A DNA stretch of 64,000 bases. Origin: JBEKCD01 sp050015055. GTDB lineage: Archaea; Thermoproteota; Bathyarchaeia; Bathyarchaeales; Bathycorpusculaceae. The stretch lies in assembly GCA_050015055.1 (NCBI GenBank), contig JBEKCD010000006.1, forward strand, positions 62,001 through 126,000, written 5' to 3'. Shown here piece by piece: positions 52,949 through 62,603 of the stretch. The stretch's first letter is position 1. Every line of letters starts with the position of its first letter. Below the pieces are notes generated by a model. The model made no database searches, was not told the DNA's origin, and saw only the letters and a list, made by a program, of their open reading frames with translations. The translations under genes and the position numbers were made by a program.

Positions 52949-53845
52949 TCATGCGTGAGCAAGTTTCTGCACTATGCTCACTGCCTGAAACGTGTTTTCA
53001 AAAGTTGAGATGCCCAGATCTGCTCGAGCGAAGCCTCCATTCCCGTTCTGACACCTGAGCACAAAATCAACCGTTTGCGGTCGAAACTTGCAGTCTTCTC
53101 CGAGCGCGTCAAGAGCCATCACCCCATAGTAGGTGTGCTCCATGTAAGGCGCGAAAGAGTGAGGAACAATTGTGAAGCCCCCATAAGGCTTTTCGCATGA
53201 CCTGAGAAATGCTGTAGTACGTTGCAAGCTCTCCATATCAAAACCCAGCAGATCAAGAGAAGCCGTGGCATAGTACGTTGAGTTAACGCTAGAATGCTTG
53301 TGCGCCCCAAACCCGCCGTCTCCATTCTTGTATCTAAGCAGCCATTCTGCAACGTCGTTGCCCGGGTCGACGCCCAACAAGTTTGCGAGTTCCAGAACCA
53401 TATGAGCAGCTCGAAACTCTGAAGCAACCTCGAAATAGACGTCTACAGACCCAAGATGTCTTTTCGCAGCAATTGCTGAGACAACGTATTTCCGGAAACG
53501 ATTGCCTAAATCTTCACCGCACAGCGATAAGGCTTTACCAACGTAATAGTAAGAGTAGATGCTGCCCAACGTGAATTCACGTAGCCATTCTACTGTCTTG
53601 TCAACATCAGGAAGAGGCGAACTCAATAATTTCAAGATTGCCAATCCATAGTAGGTGTCTTGTGCGTTGGAATCGTTTTCTTCCACAAAGGTGTAGCCAC
53701 CATCCATGTTTTGGCGAGATATGACATAGTTGATTACGTTTTTCGTCAAAGATCTATAATTGGCCAGAGTTCTTATGGAATCGGATTCCTTCATCGTTGA
53801 CCACTTCAATTTTCGAACTTCACCTGCCGTTGAGTTATCAGTCAC
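52949..53845 (-). CDS. Prenyltransferase/terpene cyclase repeat protein
   Basis: 298 residues with alpha-alpha barrel repeats: QNMDGGYTF, YKNGDGGFGAH, CEKPYGGFTI and CQNGNGGFARA, each followed by a TYY(G/A) helix. This is the fold of prenyltransferase beta subunits and squalene cyclases. The archaeal role of such single proteins is not known. No partner alpha subunit gene is seen here. Confidence 0.82.
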   Translation of the reverse strand: MTDNSTAGEVRKLKWSTMKESDSIRTLANYRSLTKNVINYVISRQNMDGGYTFVEENDSNAQDTYYGLAILKLLSSPLPDVDKTVEWLREFTLGSIYSYYYVGKALSLCGEDLGNRFRKYVVSAIAAKRHLGSVDVYFEVASEFRAAHMVLELANLLGVDPGNDVAEWLLRYKNGDGGFGAHKHSSVNSTYYATASLDLLGFDMESLQRTTAFLRSCEKPYGGFTIVPHSFAPYMEHTYYGVMALDALGEDCKFRPQTVDFVLRCQNGNGGFARADLGISTFENTFQAVSIVQKLAHA

Positions 53846-53923
53846 TGTTGACTGTGTCGACCGAAATGGAACGCTAACAGATATATATTCTCACTGGGCA
53901 AAAGGTTAGCTGAGATGTAGACG

Positions 53924-54700
53924 TTGCCCCTTCCGCTGGTTGATCGGTCCCTGCATCAGATAGAACAGAGAATAAGAAAAAAAGTCGAAGCAATAAAAGA
54001 TGTGAAAGGGATCCGCCACGTCACTGTGCGCCTTAGCGCCAAAAGACTCGATGTGGACGTTCACGTCTTCTTAGACAGCAACATCAGCACCGAAGATGCA
54101 CACAGAATCGCCTTCGACATTGAAAAGGAAGTTCGAACCCAATATCCTAACGCTAGAATCTCCGTTGACACAGAACCTGTCAAGTCTGAACGCGAAAGCA
54201 TATGGAAAGCAGTCAAAGACGCTGCAGAAGGAGCACCAGGCTCAAGAGGTGCTCACAACATACACATACAAACGGTCGACGGGAAACTGTACGTGGACCT
54301 ACACCTTGAGGTCAGCGCAAACATGACGGTTAAGCAAGCGCACGATGTGGCTGATGAGGTTGAAAAAAGGATAAGGACACTAAATGCAGACGTATCTGGA
54401 GTAACCGTCCACATTGAATCCGCGTCAGAGCGCATATCAAAGGAACTCGCAGGCGTCGAAATCGAGCTTGTGTCATACATCGAGGACGTTGCAAGAAGAT
54501 TTCCCGAAATCAAGAGTGTCAGCGATATCAGAATTCGAAGATTCGGCGACATCATCCACGTCGTCCTTAACTGTCGATTCGACTCGAAACTCACCATAAA
54601 GAATGCACACGAGATTTCCAACAGGCTCGAAAGCGACATCAAGAAGGCTTATCCCCGCATAGCAAGAATCGACATCCACGAGGAACCCGACCAAGTCTAG
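53924..54700 (+). CDS. Free-standing protein of three tandem CDF-type (ZT-dimer) domains
   Basis: 258 residues, no membrane segment. Three domains of about 75-80 residues align with the cytoplasmic domains of the CDF exporter at 50735: shared features are the strand RHVTVRLSAKRLDVDVHVFL, the helix start STEDAHRIAFDIE, and the closing DTEP/VHIES/IHEEP. The second and third have the same TVKQAHDVADEVE and TIKNAHEISNRLE helices. It likely binds metal or dimerises with the CDF. TTG start at 53924. Confidence 0.75.
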   Translation: MPLPLVDRSLHQIEQRIRKKVEAIKDVKGIRHVTVRLSAKRLDVDVHVFLDSNISTEDAHRIAFDIEKEVRTQYPNARISVDTEPVKSERESIWKAVKDAAEGAPGSRGAHNIHIQTVDGKLYVDLHLEVSANMTVKQAHDVADEVEKRIRTLNADVSGVTVHIESASERISKELAGVEIELVSYIEDVARRFPEIKSVSDIRIRRFGDIIHVVLNCRFDSKLTIKNAHEISNRLESDIKKAYPRIARIDIHEEPDQV

Positions 54701-54992
54701 ACGTCTGCTCAAAGTGGAGCATGAGAACCATCACGCAACGCCTAAATACCGCCCGATAGTATTACCAGTAAACCTTGTTGAATGTCAAGAGGACCATACT
54801 TGAGGCGGATTCAAGAACACGGTAAAGGAACATGCCGCAAACAGCGAAACAGATTATTGGTCTATACCTCCTACGGATGTTTACATATCCCTTGAGACGA
54901 CTGAGCAAGGGTTAGCCGAGCAGGAAGTCCAACGTCGTCTTAAGATCAACGGCTTCAACGAGCTGGCCGTTCATCCATTTAGCCGAATCCAA

Positions 54993-57425
54993 GTGCTTCT
55001 CAGACAATTCAAGAACCCCATATTTGCTATTCTCGTTGCATGTGCTGCCATCGCAGGTTTCTTTGGGGAGCCAGATCAGTCCATAGTGATACTATTAATG
55101 ATAGTCATAGCCGTCGTCTTGGGGTTCTACAATGAGTACAAAGCCGAGAAGACTGTTCAGGATCTTCGGCATGCTGTGTCCATCAAGGCCGTGGTGACCA
55201 GAGACGGAAAGTCCTGTCAAATCGATTCGAAACTGCTGGTTCCAGGAGATCTGGTCTCGGTTTACGTCGGTGACCTAGTCCCTGCAGACATGCGAATCGT
55301 GAAACTGAAGGATCTCGAGACCAACGAAGCAACGTTTACTGGGGAATCATTTCCGGTCGAGAAGAAGGCCGAAAGGCTTGACATTCAGAACCCTACGCCT
55401 CAACAGATGACGAACTACTTATTCATGGGCTCAGCGGTGGTTCACGGAAGCGCTCAGGGCGTTGTAGTCTCCACTGGTAAACGCACCAAGTTGGGGGCGA
55501 TATCAGGAAGTTTAACCCGGACCCACCCTGAGACCGAGTTCCAAAAAGGGGTCAAAAGCTATGGGAACATGCTTCTTGGCTTCACTCTTGTTCTCGCAGT
55601 CTCGATATTTTCGCTAAATGCTGCAATCGGACATGACCTTGTTTGGTCTCTGACTTTTTCCCTTGCAATTGCCGTTGGTCTCGTGCCTGAGTTGATGCCT
55701 GCAATCGTAACTATCAGTCTTTCTCAGGGAGCGAGGAGAATGTCCAACGTGAAGGTTATCGTGAAACGTTTAGTCTCGATTGAGGATTTCGGCAACATGA
55801 ACGTTCTCTGTACCGATAAGACTGGTACGCTTACTGAAGGAAGGATAGTCCTTAAGGACGTTTACCCGCTTGGTGAGGAAAAGGATCACAGGCTTCTGAC
55901 TTATTCATTGCTGTGCAATGCTGCTGTAATCGGGGAGAGTGTTGTCGGAAATCCGATGGACGTTGCAATATGGGAATATGCCAAGCAAATCAATGCACAA
56001 GGCGATGCTGAGCCTTACAACAAGCTCGATGAGGTTCCTTTCGATTATCAGCGGCGAATGATGTCTGCCATTGTAAGGGAGAATGGTGTATACACCCTCA
56101 TCAGCAAAGGTGCTCCAGAATCTGTTTTCAGCAGGTGCAAATATGCCGACGTGAGTGGAAGAATCGAATTGATAACTGATGTTCAGAAGGCAATCAACGA
56201 CAAGTTCTACAGCCTTTCAGAGCTCGGCTACCGCATTCTCGCAGTAGCCTTTAGAAACGTTGAAAGTAAGACTTCCTACTCCGTTGAAGACGAGAAAGAT
56301 CTGACTCTTCTTGGCTTCCTTATATTCACCGATCCCCCTAAGAAAGATGCTCACGATGCATTTGACAAGCTGAACGACATGGGAGTAGCAGTCAAAATAT
56401 TGACAGGAGACAATGAACTTGTTGCTCAGACAATCTGTGAGGATCTCAAGATTCCAATCAAGAAAGTTGTGGTCGGCACAGACCTAATGCAGATGAACTG
56501 GAACGAGATTAGGGCGGTCGCGGAAGAAACCACGATTTTCGCAAGAGTCACGCCTGAGCAGAAACTCGACATAATCAAGGCTCTGAAGGCAAACAAGCAT
56601 GTCGTAGGCTTCTTGGGGGACGGCGTGAACGATGCTCCAGCTCTCTACGAGGCTGACGTGGGAATATCTGTCGATACAGCAGTGGACGTGGCAAAAGAAG
56701 CAGCCGACATCGTGCTACTCGAGAAGGATCTTCTCGTACTTGCTAACGGTATAAATGAGGGGCGCAAGATATTCGGAAACACCATGAAGTACATTCTGAT
56801 GGGGACCAGCTCGAACTTTGGAAACATGTTCAGCGCCGCTGCCGCTTCTGTCTTTCTTCCGTTTGAGCCCATGCTGGCATCACAAATCCTCTTCATGAAC
56901 CTGCTCTACGACGTTTCAAACATGACCCTGCCCACGGACAATGTCGATGACGAATACGTCAAATCGCCAAAGCGCTGGGACATGAGCTTCGTGAGAAAAT
57001 ACACTCTTTTCTTCGGCCCGTTCAGCTCACTGTACGACTTCCTAACGTTCGGCATAATGCTTTTCATTTTCGGTGCTTCCGCAGCAGCACTTCCGGGAGC
57101 CACTGATGCGGTGAAGCTTCACGCGCAAAGCCTGTTCCAAGCTGGATGGTTCGTAGAGTCATTCTGGACAGAAGTACTAGTCATGTTCGTCATCAGAACC
57201 CGACGCATACCTTTCTTCACGAGCCGCCCCGGAAAATGGCTTGCCTTGCTTACACTGTCTTGCGTGGCCTTCGGAACCATACTTCCCTTTACTATTCTCG
57301 GTAGCTTCATGGGTTTCGCTCCGCTTCCACCAGAGTACTGGCTGCTCCTGGTGCTTATGGTAGTGACGTACCTTGTTCTAGTGGACGCTGGCAAGGTGTT
57401 CTTTTACAAAATATGCAAATATTGA
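54993..57425 (+). CDS. mgtA: P-type Mg2+/cation ATPase (MgtA/type IIIB-like), 5' end frameshifted
   Basis: 810 residues in the open frame. Phosphorylation site CTDKTGTLTEG, TGES actuator motif (TFTGESFPVEK), nucleotide-binding KGAPESVF, hinge GDGVNDAPAL. It imports Mg2+ or moves another cation. The frame upstream of the GTG at 54993 is conserved too: TDYWSIPPTDVYISLETT and EQEVQRRLKINGFNELA are the N-terminal cation-ATPase domain, but no start precedes them before an in-frame stop (54803-54805). An ATG at 54781, placed after a TATA box (about 54745), reads MSRGPYLRRIQEHGK in another frame. A one-base indel near 54820-54830 would join the two. Operon with the next gene. Confidence 0.88.
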   Translation: MLLRQFKNPIFAILVACAAIAGFFGEPDQSIVILLMIVIAVVLGFYNEYKAEKTVQDLRHAVSIKAVVTRDGKSCQIDSKLLVPGDLVSVYVGDLVPADMRIVKLKDLETNEATFTGESFPVEKKAERLDIQNPTPQQMTNYLFMGSAVVHGSAQGVVVSTGKRTKLGAISGSLTRTHPETEFQKGVKSYGNMLLGFTLVLAVSIFSLNAAIGHDLVWSLTFSLAIAVGLVPELMPAIVTISLSQGARRMSNVKVIVKRLVSIEDFGNMNVLCTDKTGTLTEGRIVLKDVYPLGEEKDHRLLTYSLLCNAAVIGESVVGNPMDVAIWEYAKQINAQGDAEPYNKLDEVPFDYQRRMMSAIVRENGVYTLISKGAPESVFSRCKYADVSGRIELITDVQKAINDKFYSLSELGYRILAVAFRNVESKTSYSVEDEKDLTLLGFLIFTDPPKKDAHDAFDKLNDMGVAVKILTGDNELVAQTICEDLKIPIKKVVVGTDLMQMNWNEIRAVAEETTIFARVTPEQKLDIIKALKANKHVVGFLGDGVNDAPALYEADVGISVDTAVDVAKEAADIVLLEKDLLVLANGINEGRKIFGNTMKYILMGTSSNFGNMFSAAAASVFLPFEPMLASQILFMNLLYDVSNMTLPTDNVDDEYVKSPKRWDMSFVRKYTLFFGPFSSLYDFLTFGIMLFIFGASAAALPGATDAVKLHAQSLFQAGWFVESFWTEVLVMFVIRTRRIPFFTSRPGKWLALLTLSCVAFGTILPFTILGSFMGFAPLPPEYWLLLVLMVVTYLVLVDAGKVFFYKICKY

Positions 57426-57435
57426 AGGAGGACAA

Positions 57436-57768
57436 ATGAACATGCCCAATATTGACCTTTTTGCTTGGTGGGCCCTATGTATTAGCTTCAGCAGCATATT
57501 TCTCACCTTCATCAGCATCTATCTCTTCATTAACAGCAAATCAAGACGCAAGGAGGACACAGAGAAAAAAGCCACTGTTTTCAGGACAGGAAAGAGCTTT
57601 GTATTTGTTTTTGTATTGCTCGGGCTTCTTATCTTCTATATTTTTTCAATACAGCTAGGCTCAGGCGTGCTGTCCGAATCTGTGTTCACCGTGGGCAACA
57701 TCATCGTAGAAGCCCTTCTAGTGCTCTACTTGCTAAGGAACAGGGAAACAGAGTCTGAAAACAAATGA
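57436..57768 (+). CDS. Small membrane protein following the P-type ATPase
   Basis: 110 residues, three membrane segments (about 9-30, 54-74, 80-98). The GGAGG ribosome site overlaps the stop region of the ATPase gene (10 bases between genes). It may be an accessory subunit, but no motif shows this. Confidence 0.6.
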   Translation: MNMPNIDLFAWWALCISFSSIFLTFISIYLFINSKSRRKEDTEKKATVFRTGKSFVFVFVLLGLLIFYIFSIQLGSGVLSESVFTVGNIIVEALLVLYLLRNRETESENK

Positions 57769-58142
57769 TGCGTTCGTACGCATCCCCGAAAAGACTGCGC
57801 CCCCATTCTTGATTTAAGATTACTGTCCCGAGCGCATTCTCTCAATCCTCCTTCGAACGTTGATACCTGTTCTTTGTCTCCGACTTTGCAGTTCTTGTCC
57901 GCGACTTCATGGTCCGATCGGTCAACTCTCTGAGTATCGTCCGCGCTGGCGGCGTCGACCCTGAACAAACGAATTAAGATTGGGTTACCTTGCTTGCACC
58001 GCGATGCAGAAGATGGTCTTTCCTGTTCTCACAAGTGAGAGATCTGACAGAGGTAAGAGTAGATGTGACACTCATTTGTTCCCAGATGAGAAAGAGTATT
58101 TTTATCTTTGTGAGTAATGAAACAGCAGAAGAGGTTGTTGAG
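57769..58142. other. Intergenic stretch without a convincing gene
   Basis: A minus-strand frame (57726-57968) has uniform composition but no ribosome site and overlaps the preceding gene. TATTTTTATCTTTG at about 58092 is a likely TATA box for the next gene. Confidence 0.4.
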
Positions 58143-58736
58143 ATGAGCGATTTCGCTGTCCACGTTGATTATGATGAGATATTGAAGGGGATTCAAGAGC
58201 TTCAGAAAGTTGATAAGGATTTTCAGAACAATCTCACAACCCTTGTCAAGGCTCTGATGGAAATTGGTCGCATGCTCAAGCGAACTTCGAGTAACGAAAC
58301 GCTTGAACAAGATGAGGCAGAACTTTGGAAAACCTACCAGCAGCTGCAAAGAGAGAGATTGAGGATACTGGATCTGTCCCACGAATGGAACTCTCTGAGG
58401 GAAAGGCTAGGCGGCTTCAGTAGCGACCTTGTTCTTCTTATTCAGAATGCAGTAGACGAATCCGTTGACCACGTCACTGTGTTCGTGGACACTTTGAGGG
58501 CCCACATAGACATACTGGAAATAAAGAACGCGCGGAGACTTAGCCTAATCACTCTCGCCGTGTCTGTGACAATTTCCTATCTGGCTCTGTGGGAGTTCTT
58601 CGCCCGCGAATTCATATTAACTTTTCAATTTCCAGACGGCCTTAGTCCCAACTTGAACTATACACTGATAGTCATATCGCTTGTTCCGATGTTCTGGGCC
58701 TTGGTGGTGGCTTGGCGCTACAGAGTACCGAAATAG
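58143..58736 (+). CDS. Coiled-coil protein with C-terminal membrane segments
   Basis: About 197 residues. Long helical N-terminus (ILKGIQELQKVDKDFQNN, LKRTSSNETLEQDEAELWKT, LRERLGGFSSDLVLLI) and two C-terminal membrane segments (LSLITLAVSVTISYLALWEF and YTLIVISLVPMFWALVVAW). ATG 58143 chosen: AGAGGTTGTTGAG ahead and a TATA box about 50 bases up. No family recognised. Confidence 0.6.
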   Translation: MSDFAVHVDYDEILKGIQELQKVDKDFQNNLTTLVKALMEIGRMLKRTSSNETLEQDEAELWKTYQQLQRERLRILDLSHEWNSLRERLGGFSSDLVLLIQNAVDESVDHVTVFVDTLRAHIDILEIKNARRLSLITLAVSVTISYLALWEFFAREFILTFQFPDGLSPNLNYTLIVISLVPMFWALVVAWRYRVPK

Positions 58737-58769
58737 CTCACGCTCGATTCTGCGTCACTGCGCATTTGT

Positions 58770-59891
58770 CTAGAACCTCAGCCTGTGGCTCTTAGGCCGG
58801 ACGGTCTGGTCGAATTCTTTAGCCAGTTCTTCAAGCAGGGTTTTCTGCTGCTGTGTGAGTTTTTCGGGCACTTCGATATCAACTCGCAACAAAAGGTCGC
58901 CTCTTCCATACCCTCTAAACTTCGGCATACCCTTGCCCTTCAATCTGATAACCTCTCCAGGCTGAGTCCCCTCGGCTACGTCTACGTCCACGTTCCCCTC
59001 AAACGTGGGCACTGAGACTCTTGCGCCGAGGGCAGCCTGCGGAAAACCTATTTTCAAGTCGTAAAGCAGGTCGTCTTCGTCTCTCCTGAAGTACGGATGA
59101 GGTGCTACATGAATCAAGACGTAGAGGTCTCCTGGGGAATCGCTTTCTGGCGACATTTCTCCTTGGCCTTGGAGTCTAAGCTGATATCCTTCATCGATGC
59201 CGGGCGGCACCTTCACTGTTATATTCCTCTCCTTTCGCAGTAAGCCCGTGCCCCGGCACGTTGGGCATGATGAATCAATGATTTTCCCCTTTCCACGACA
59301 CGTAGGACAGGGTACAACCTGAACAAACGTTCCAAAACTGTTCCTGTTCACCTTCTGAATCCTTCCAGCGCCCCTGCAGCTAGGACAAACCCTTGGAGAC
59401 GTGCCAGGAGCGGCTCCGTTGCCGCCGCAGACATCGCACTTCTCGATTCTCTTGAACCTGATTTCTTTCTCTGTTCCGTGTGCTGCTTCCTCCAGGGTTA
59501 TTGCCAAATCATAGCCAAGATCCCTGCCCCTGGTGACTCTTTCTTCGAAGTCACGTTGACCAAAAATCGTGCTGAACAAGTCTCCGAAGCCGAAGTTGAA
59601 GCCCATGTCCCTGAATATCGATTCGAAGTCTGCACCCCTGAAAATGTCTTCAGTCGTGTAGCGTTGATCAAATCCCGCGTGGCCTAACGTGTCGTACTGT
59701 CTTCGTTTGTCCGCGTCTGACAGGACAGCGTAGGCTTCGGAAATTTCTTTGAACTTCTCTTCAGCTTCAGGAGCCTTGTTCCGGTCGGGATGATACTGCA
59801 TCGCCAGCTTTCTGTAAGTATCCTTGATCTCATCCACAGAAGCAGTTCTTGGAACGCCAAGGACTTCGTAGTAATCTCTCTTGCTCGCCAT
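58770..59891 (-). CDS. dnaJ: Co-chaperone DnaJ
   Basis: 373 residues. J domain with HPD (QYHPDRNK), Gly/Phe-rich linker (FNFGFGDLFSTIFG), zinc-finger domain with four CxxCxGxG units (CDVCGGNG, CPSCRGAG, CPTCRGKG, CPTCRGTG), and C-terminal substrate-binding domains. Stimulates DnaK. Lies 70 bases after dnaK. Confidence 0.96.
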   Translation of the reverse strand: MASKRDYYEVLGVPRTASVDEIKDTYRKLAMQYHPDRNKAPEAEEKFKEISEAYAVLSDADKRRQYDTLGHAGFDQRYTTEDIFRGADFESIFRDMGFNFGFGDLFSTIFGQRDFEERVTRGRDLGYDLAITLEEAAHGTEKEIRFKRIEKCDVCGGNGAAPGTSPRVCPSCRGAGRIQKVNRNSFGTFVQVVPCPTCRGKGKIIDSSCPTCRGTGLLRKERNITVKVPPGIDEGYQLRLQGQGEMSPESDSPGDLYVLIHVAPHPYFRRDEDDLLYDLKIGFPQAALGARVSVPTFEGNVDVDVAEGTQPGEVIRLKGKGMPKFRGYGRGDLLLRVDIEVPEKLTQQQKTLLEELAKEFDQTVRPKSHRLRF

Positions 59892-59959
59892 CGTTCTACC
59901 ATCAGACTAGAGATTTCGAGAGTTTAAACGATATCGTCCGAAGCGTTCGCTTCTCCTTA

Positions 59960-61825
59960 TCACTTCACCTTATAGTCCTCGGAGTCAACTACTCTTCCGC
60001 CGCCTGTTGGAGGTTCCTCGCCGCCGGGCGGTGGGGCTTGTTGCTTCGCTTGTTGTGCAGCAGCTTGCTGGTAAACAGCTGTTCCGACCTCTTGAAGCAC
60101 CTTGGTTAGTTCGTCAGACGTCGCTTTGATTTTCTCCAAATCGCTGCCGGCTAATGCATCTCTCAACGCAGAAACGGCCGCGTCAATCTTGTTCTTCTGG
60201 TCCTGTGCGAGTTTTTCTCCGAGATCTTTCTTTGTCTTTTCAGCCGTGTACATGAGGTTGTCAGCGTTGTTTCTCAGCTCGGCCTCGTCACGCTTCCTCT
60301 TGTCTTGTTCAGCATATTGTTCGGCATCTTTAATCAGTTTTTCTTTCTCTTCTTTTGACAGCTTTGTTGAGGCAGTTATCGTTATTTTGGCCTCTTTTCC
60401 TGTGCCCAGGTCCTTGGCGGTAACGTTGAGTATTCCGTTTGCATCTATGTCAAAGGTTACCTCTATCTGCGGAACGCCTCTAGGAGATGGAGGTATCCCT
60501 TCTAGGTTGAACATGCCTAGGGAAACGTTGTCCGACGCCATCGTCCGTTCTCCTTGAAGCACGTGAATCGTGACGGCCGTCTGAAAATCTGCTGCAGTTG
60601 TGAATACCTGGCTTCTCCGCGTGGGGATAGTGGTGTTCTTTTCAAGTATCCTTGTAAATATGTGCCCAAGCGTTTCAACGCCGAGCGACAAAGGCGTAAC
60701 GTCGAGCAAGAGCAGATCTTTCACTTCTCCGGTGAGCACCGCCGCCTGAATCGCGGCGCCGACTGCAACACACTCCATTGGATCTACGCCTCTTTCAGCT
60801 GGTTTCCCCATTATCTGTTCCACATACCTCTGAACAAGAGGCATTCTCGTCATGCCACCGATGAGAATTATCTTGTCTATATCCTTCGGGGTCAGCTTCG
60901 CGCCTTCAAGCGCCCTAACTATCGTGCCTTCTGTTTTCTGCACTATCGGCTGGGCCAGTCCCTCGAGTTTCGCTCGGGTTAGAGTGAGGTGCAAGTGTTT
61001 TGGCCCCGAAGTGTCAGAGTACAGGAACGGCAGGTCAATGTCTGTCGCCATCAACGTCGACAGTTCTATCTTCGCTTTTTCTGCGGCTTCCCTAAGCCTT
61101 CCCATGGCATTTCTGTCTGCAGCCAGGTCGACGCCTGTCTGTCTCTTGAATTCTTCAAGGAGATAATCCATGACTGCTCTGTCCAGGTCGGTGCCGCCTA
61201 TCTGCGTGTCGCCGCTGGTTGACAGCACTTGGAAAACTCCTTTTCCGAAATCCATCACGGTCACGTCATGAGTGCCTCCGCCAAAGCTGAAGACAAGTAT
61301 CTTCATCTCTTTCTCAACCTTGTCGACTCCGTACGCAAGACAAGCTGCCGTTGGCTCGTTGATTATTCTTGCAACTTCGAAACCTGCGATCTCCCCTGCG
61401 TCCTTTGTGGCTTGGCGTTGGTTGTCGTTGAAGTGGGCAGGCACCGTGATCACCGCTTTCCTTATTGGAACTGCCAGATAAGTTTCGGCGTCTTTCTTTA
61501 TCTTCTGCAGAATGAATGATGAAATCTGCTGTGGAGTATACTCCTTTCCATAAATGCTTACCTTGTAATCGGTCCCCATCTTTCTTTTTATTTCGTATAC
61601 AGTTCCTTCAGGGTTGGCGGTTGCCTGTCTCTTTGCGGATTCGCCCACTAACAGTTGGCCGTCTTTTGTGAAGGCCACGACTGAGGGGAACATTTTTCCT
61701 GCCATTGTTGGCCCTTCGGCGCTCGGTATGACCGTTGCTCGTCCGTTCTCATAGATGGCCGCGGCCGAGTTTGTTGTTCCCAGATCTATGCCGAGTATTT
61801 TTTCTCTTGCTTTAACATTGCTCAT
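59960..61825 (-). CDS. dnaK: Chaperone DnaK (Hsp70)
   Basis: 621 residues. Phosphate-1 loop GIDLGTTNSAAA, EIKRKMG (catalytic Lys), adenosine motif LIGGMTRMPLVQ, substrate-binding domain LLLLDVTPLSLGVETLG, and a Gln/Pro/Gly-rich C-terminal tail ending VDSEDYKVK. The phosphate-2 loop reads VFSFGGGTHDVTV: Ser replaces the Asp of VFDLGGGTFD, and His replaces Phe. In Hsp70 that Asp contacts Mg2+/K+ and supports hydrolysis. Overlaps grpE by 14 bases. Confidence 0.96.
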   Translation of the reverse strand: MSNVKAREKILGIDLGTTNSAAAIYENGRATVIPSAEGPTMAGKMFPSVVAFTKDGQLLVGESAKRQATANPEGTVYEIKRKMGTDYKVSIYGKEYTPQQISSFILQKIKKDAETYLAVPIRKAVITVPAHFNDNQRQATKDAGEIAGFEVARIINEPTAACLAYGVDKVEKEMKILVFSFGGGTHDVTVMDFGKGVFQVLSTSGDTQIGGTDLDRAVMDYLLEEFKRQTGVDLAADRNAMGRLREAAEKAKIELSTLMATDIDLPFLYSDTSGPKHLHLTLTRAKLEGLAQPIVQKTEGTIVRALEGAKLTPKDIDKIILIGGMTRMPLVQRYVEQIMGKPAERGVDPMECVAVGAAIQAAVLTGEVKDLLLLDVTPLSLGVETLGHIFTRILEKNTTIPTRRSQVFTTAADFQTAVTIHVLQGERTMASDNVSLGMFNLEGIPPSPRGVPQIEVTFDIDANGILNVTAKDLGTGKEAKITITASTKLSKEEKEKLIKDAEQYAEQDKRKRDEAELRNNADNLMYTAEKTKKDLGEKLAQDQKNKIDAAVSALRDALAGSDLEKIKATSDELTKVLQEVGTAVYQQAAAQQAKQQAPPPGGEEPPTGGGRVVDSEDYKVK

Positions 61826-62360
61826 TTGAATTCATCTCCTTTTGTGATTTTGAGGGTTTCACCACAACCTTAACAACGCTCGGTCTAATCACTTTTTCCC
61901 TCATGGTATAACCTTTTCGGACTTCTTCAGCTATAGTGCATCCTTCCTCACCTTCTTTTTCTATTTTGGCGATGGCGTTGTGTTTCGAGGGATCGAAAGG
62001 TTTACCCAGGCACTCTATCGGAGAGACCCCTTCATTTTCAAGCACTTTTTTCAGTTTTTTCAGGGTCATTTCAACACCTTCAATCACTGCCTCCGCAGAG
62101 TTTGCGGAACGGCCAGACTTGACAGCCAACTCCAGCTCGTCAACAACATCTAAAAGCTCCATGATGAGAGGTTCCGTGCAGTATTTCCTGACCTCCTCCA
62201 TCTGTCTTTCATACCTTTTCTTGAGGTTCTCAGCATCTGCCTGCGCGTACTTCAATCTGGTGAGATACTCCTCTGAACGCTTCTTCTCCGTATCCAAAGC
62301 CCTTGCCATAGCCTCCACTTGGTCAGCGTCTTCTTGCGGTTCCTTTTGTTCTTCGCTCAT
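61812..62360 (-). CDS. grpE: Nucleotide exchange factor GrpE
   Basis: About 182 residues. Long N-terminal coiled coil (EAMARALDTEKKRSEEYLTR, QADAENLKKRYERQMEEVRK), then GVEMTLKKLKKVLENEGVSP, and the beta domain EEGCTIAEEVRKGYTMREKV with VIRPSVVKVV. First gene of grpE-dnaK-dnaJ. ATG 62360 is chosen; the longer frame from 62405 starts inside the TATA box. Confidence 0.93.
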   Translation of the reverse strand: MSEEQKEPQEDADQVEAMARALDTEKKRSEEYLTRLKYAQADAENLKKRYERQMEEVRKYCTEPLIMELLDVVDELELAVKSGRSANSAEAVIEGVEMTLKKLKKVLENEGVSPIECLGKPFDPSKHNAIAKIEKEGEEGCTIAEEVRKGYTMREKVIRPSVVKVVVKPSKSQKEMNSNEQC

Positions 62361-62404
62361 TGAGGCCTCTCCGTCTGGTTTGCAGACGTCTAGCGTGTCA
62401 AACA

Positions 62405-62416
62405 AAAATATATAGC
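62405..62416 (-). promoter_or_regulatory. TATA box of the grpE-dnaK-dnaJ operon
   Basis: GCTATATATTTTTG on the minus strand, about 45-55 bases before ATG 62360, as expected with a leader of about 25 bases. Confidence 0.6.
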
Positions 62417-62603
62417 TAATGCTACAGTTACCTTTTCTAAACGTTCTAAATGTCCAAAGACATGGATTCGTTCAATACACTCTGATTCTAGGCCGACTAG
62501 TTCACTTGAGCGCGCGCTATTAGGGTGTTCACAATGTGAATTGTTGATTCACAAGAGTTTTCTAGTGCAAAGTCTACAGAGATGTGTCCCTGCAGGTGAA
62601 CTT

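Noticed and set aside
57726..57968. Minus-strand 80-residue ORF after the MgtA operon
   Set aside because: No ribosome site, overlaps the end of a supported gene, and no family-like pattern.
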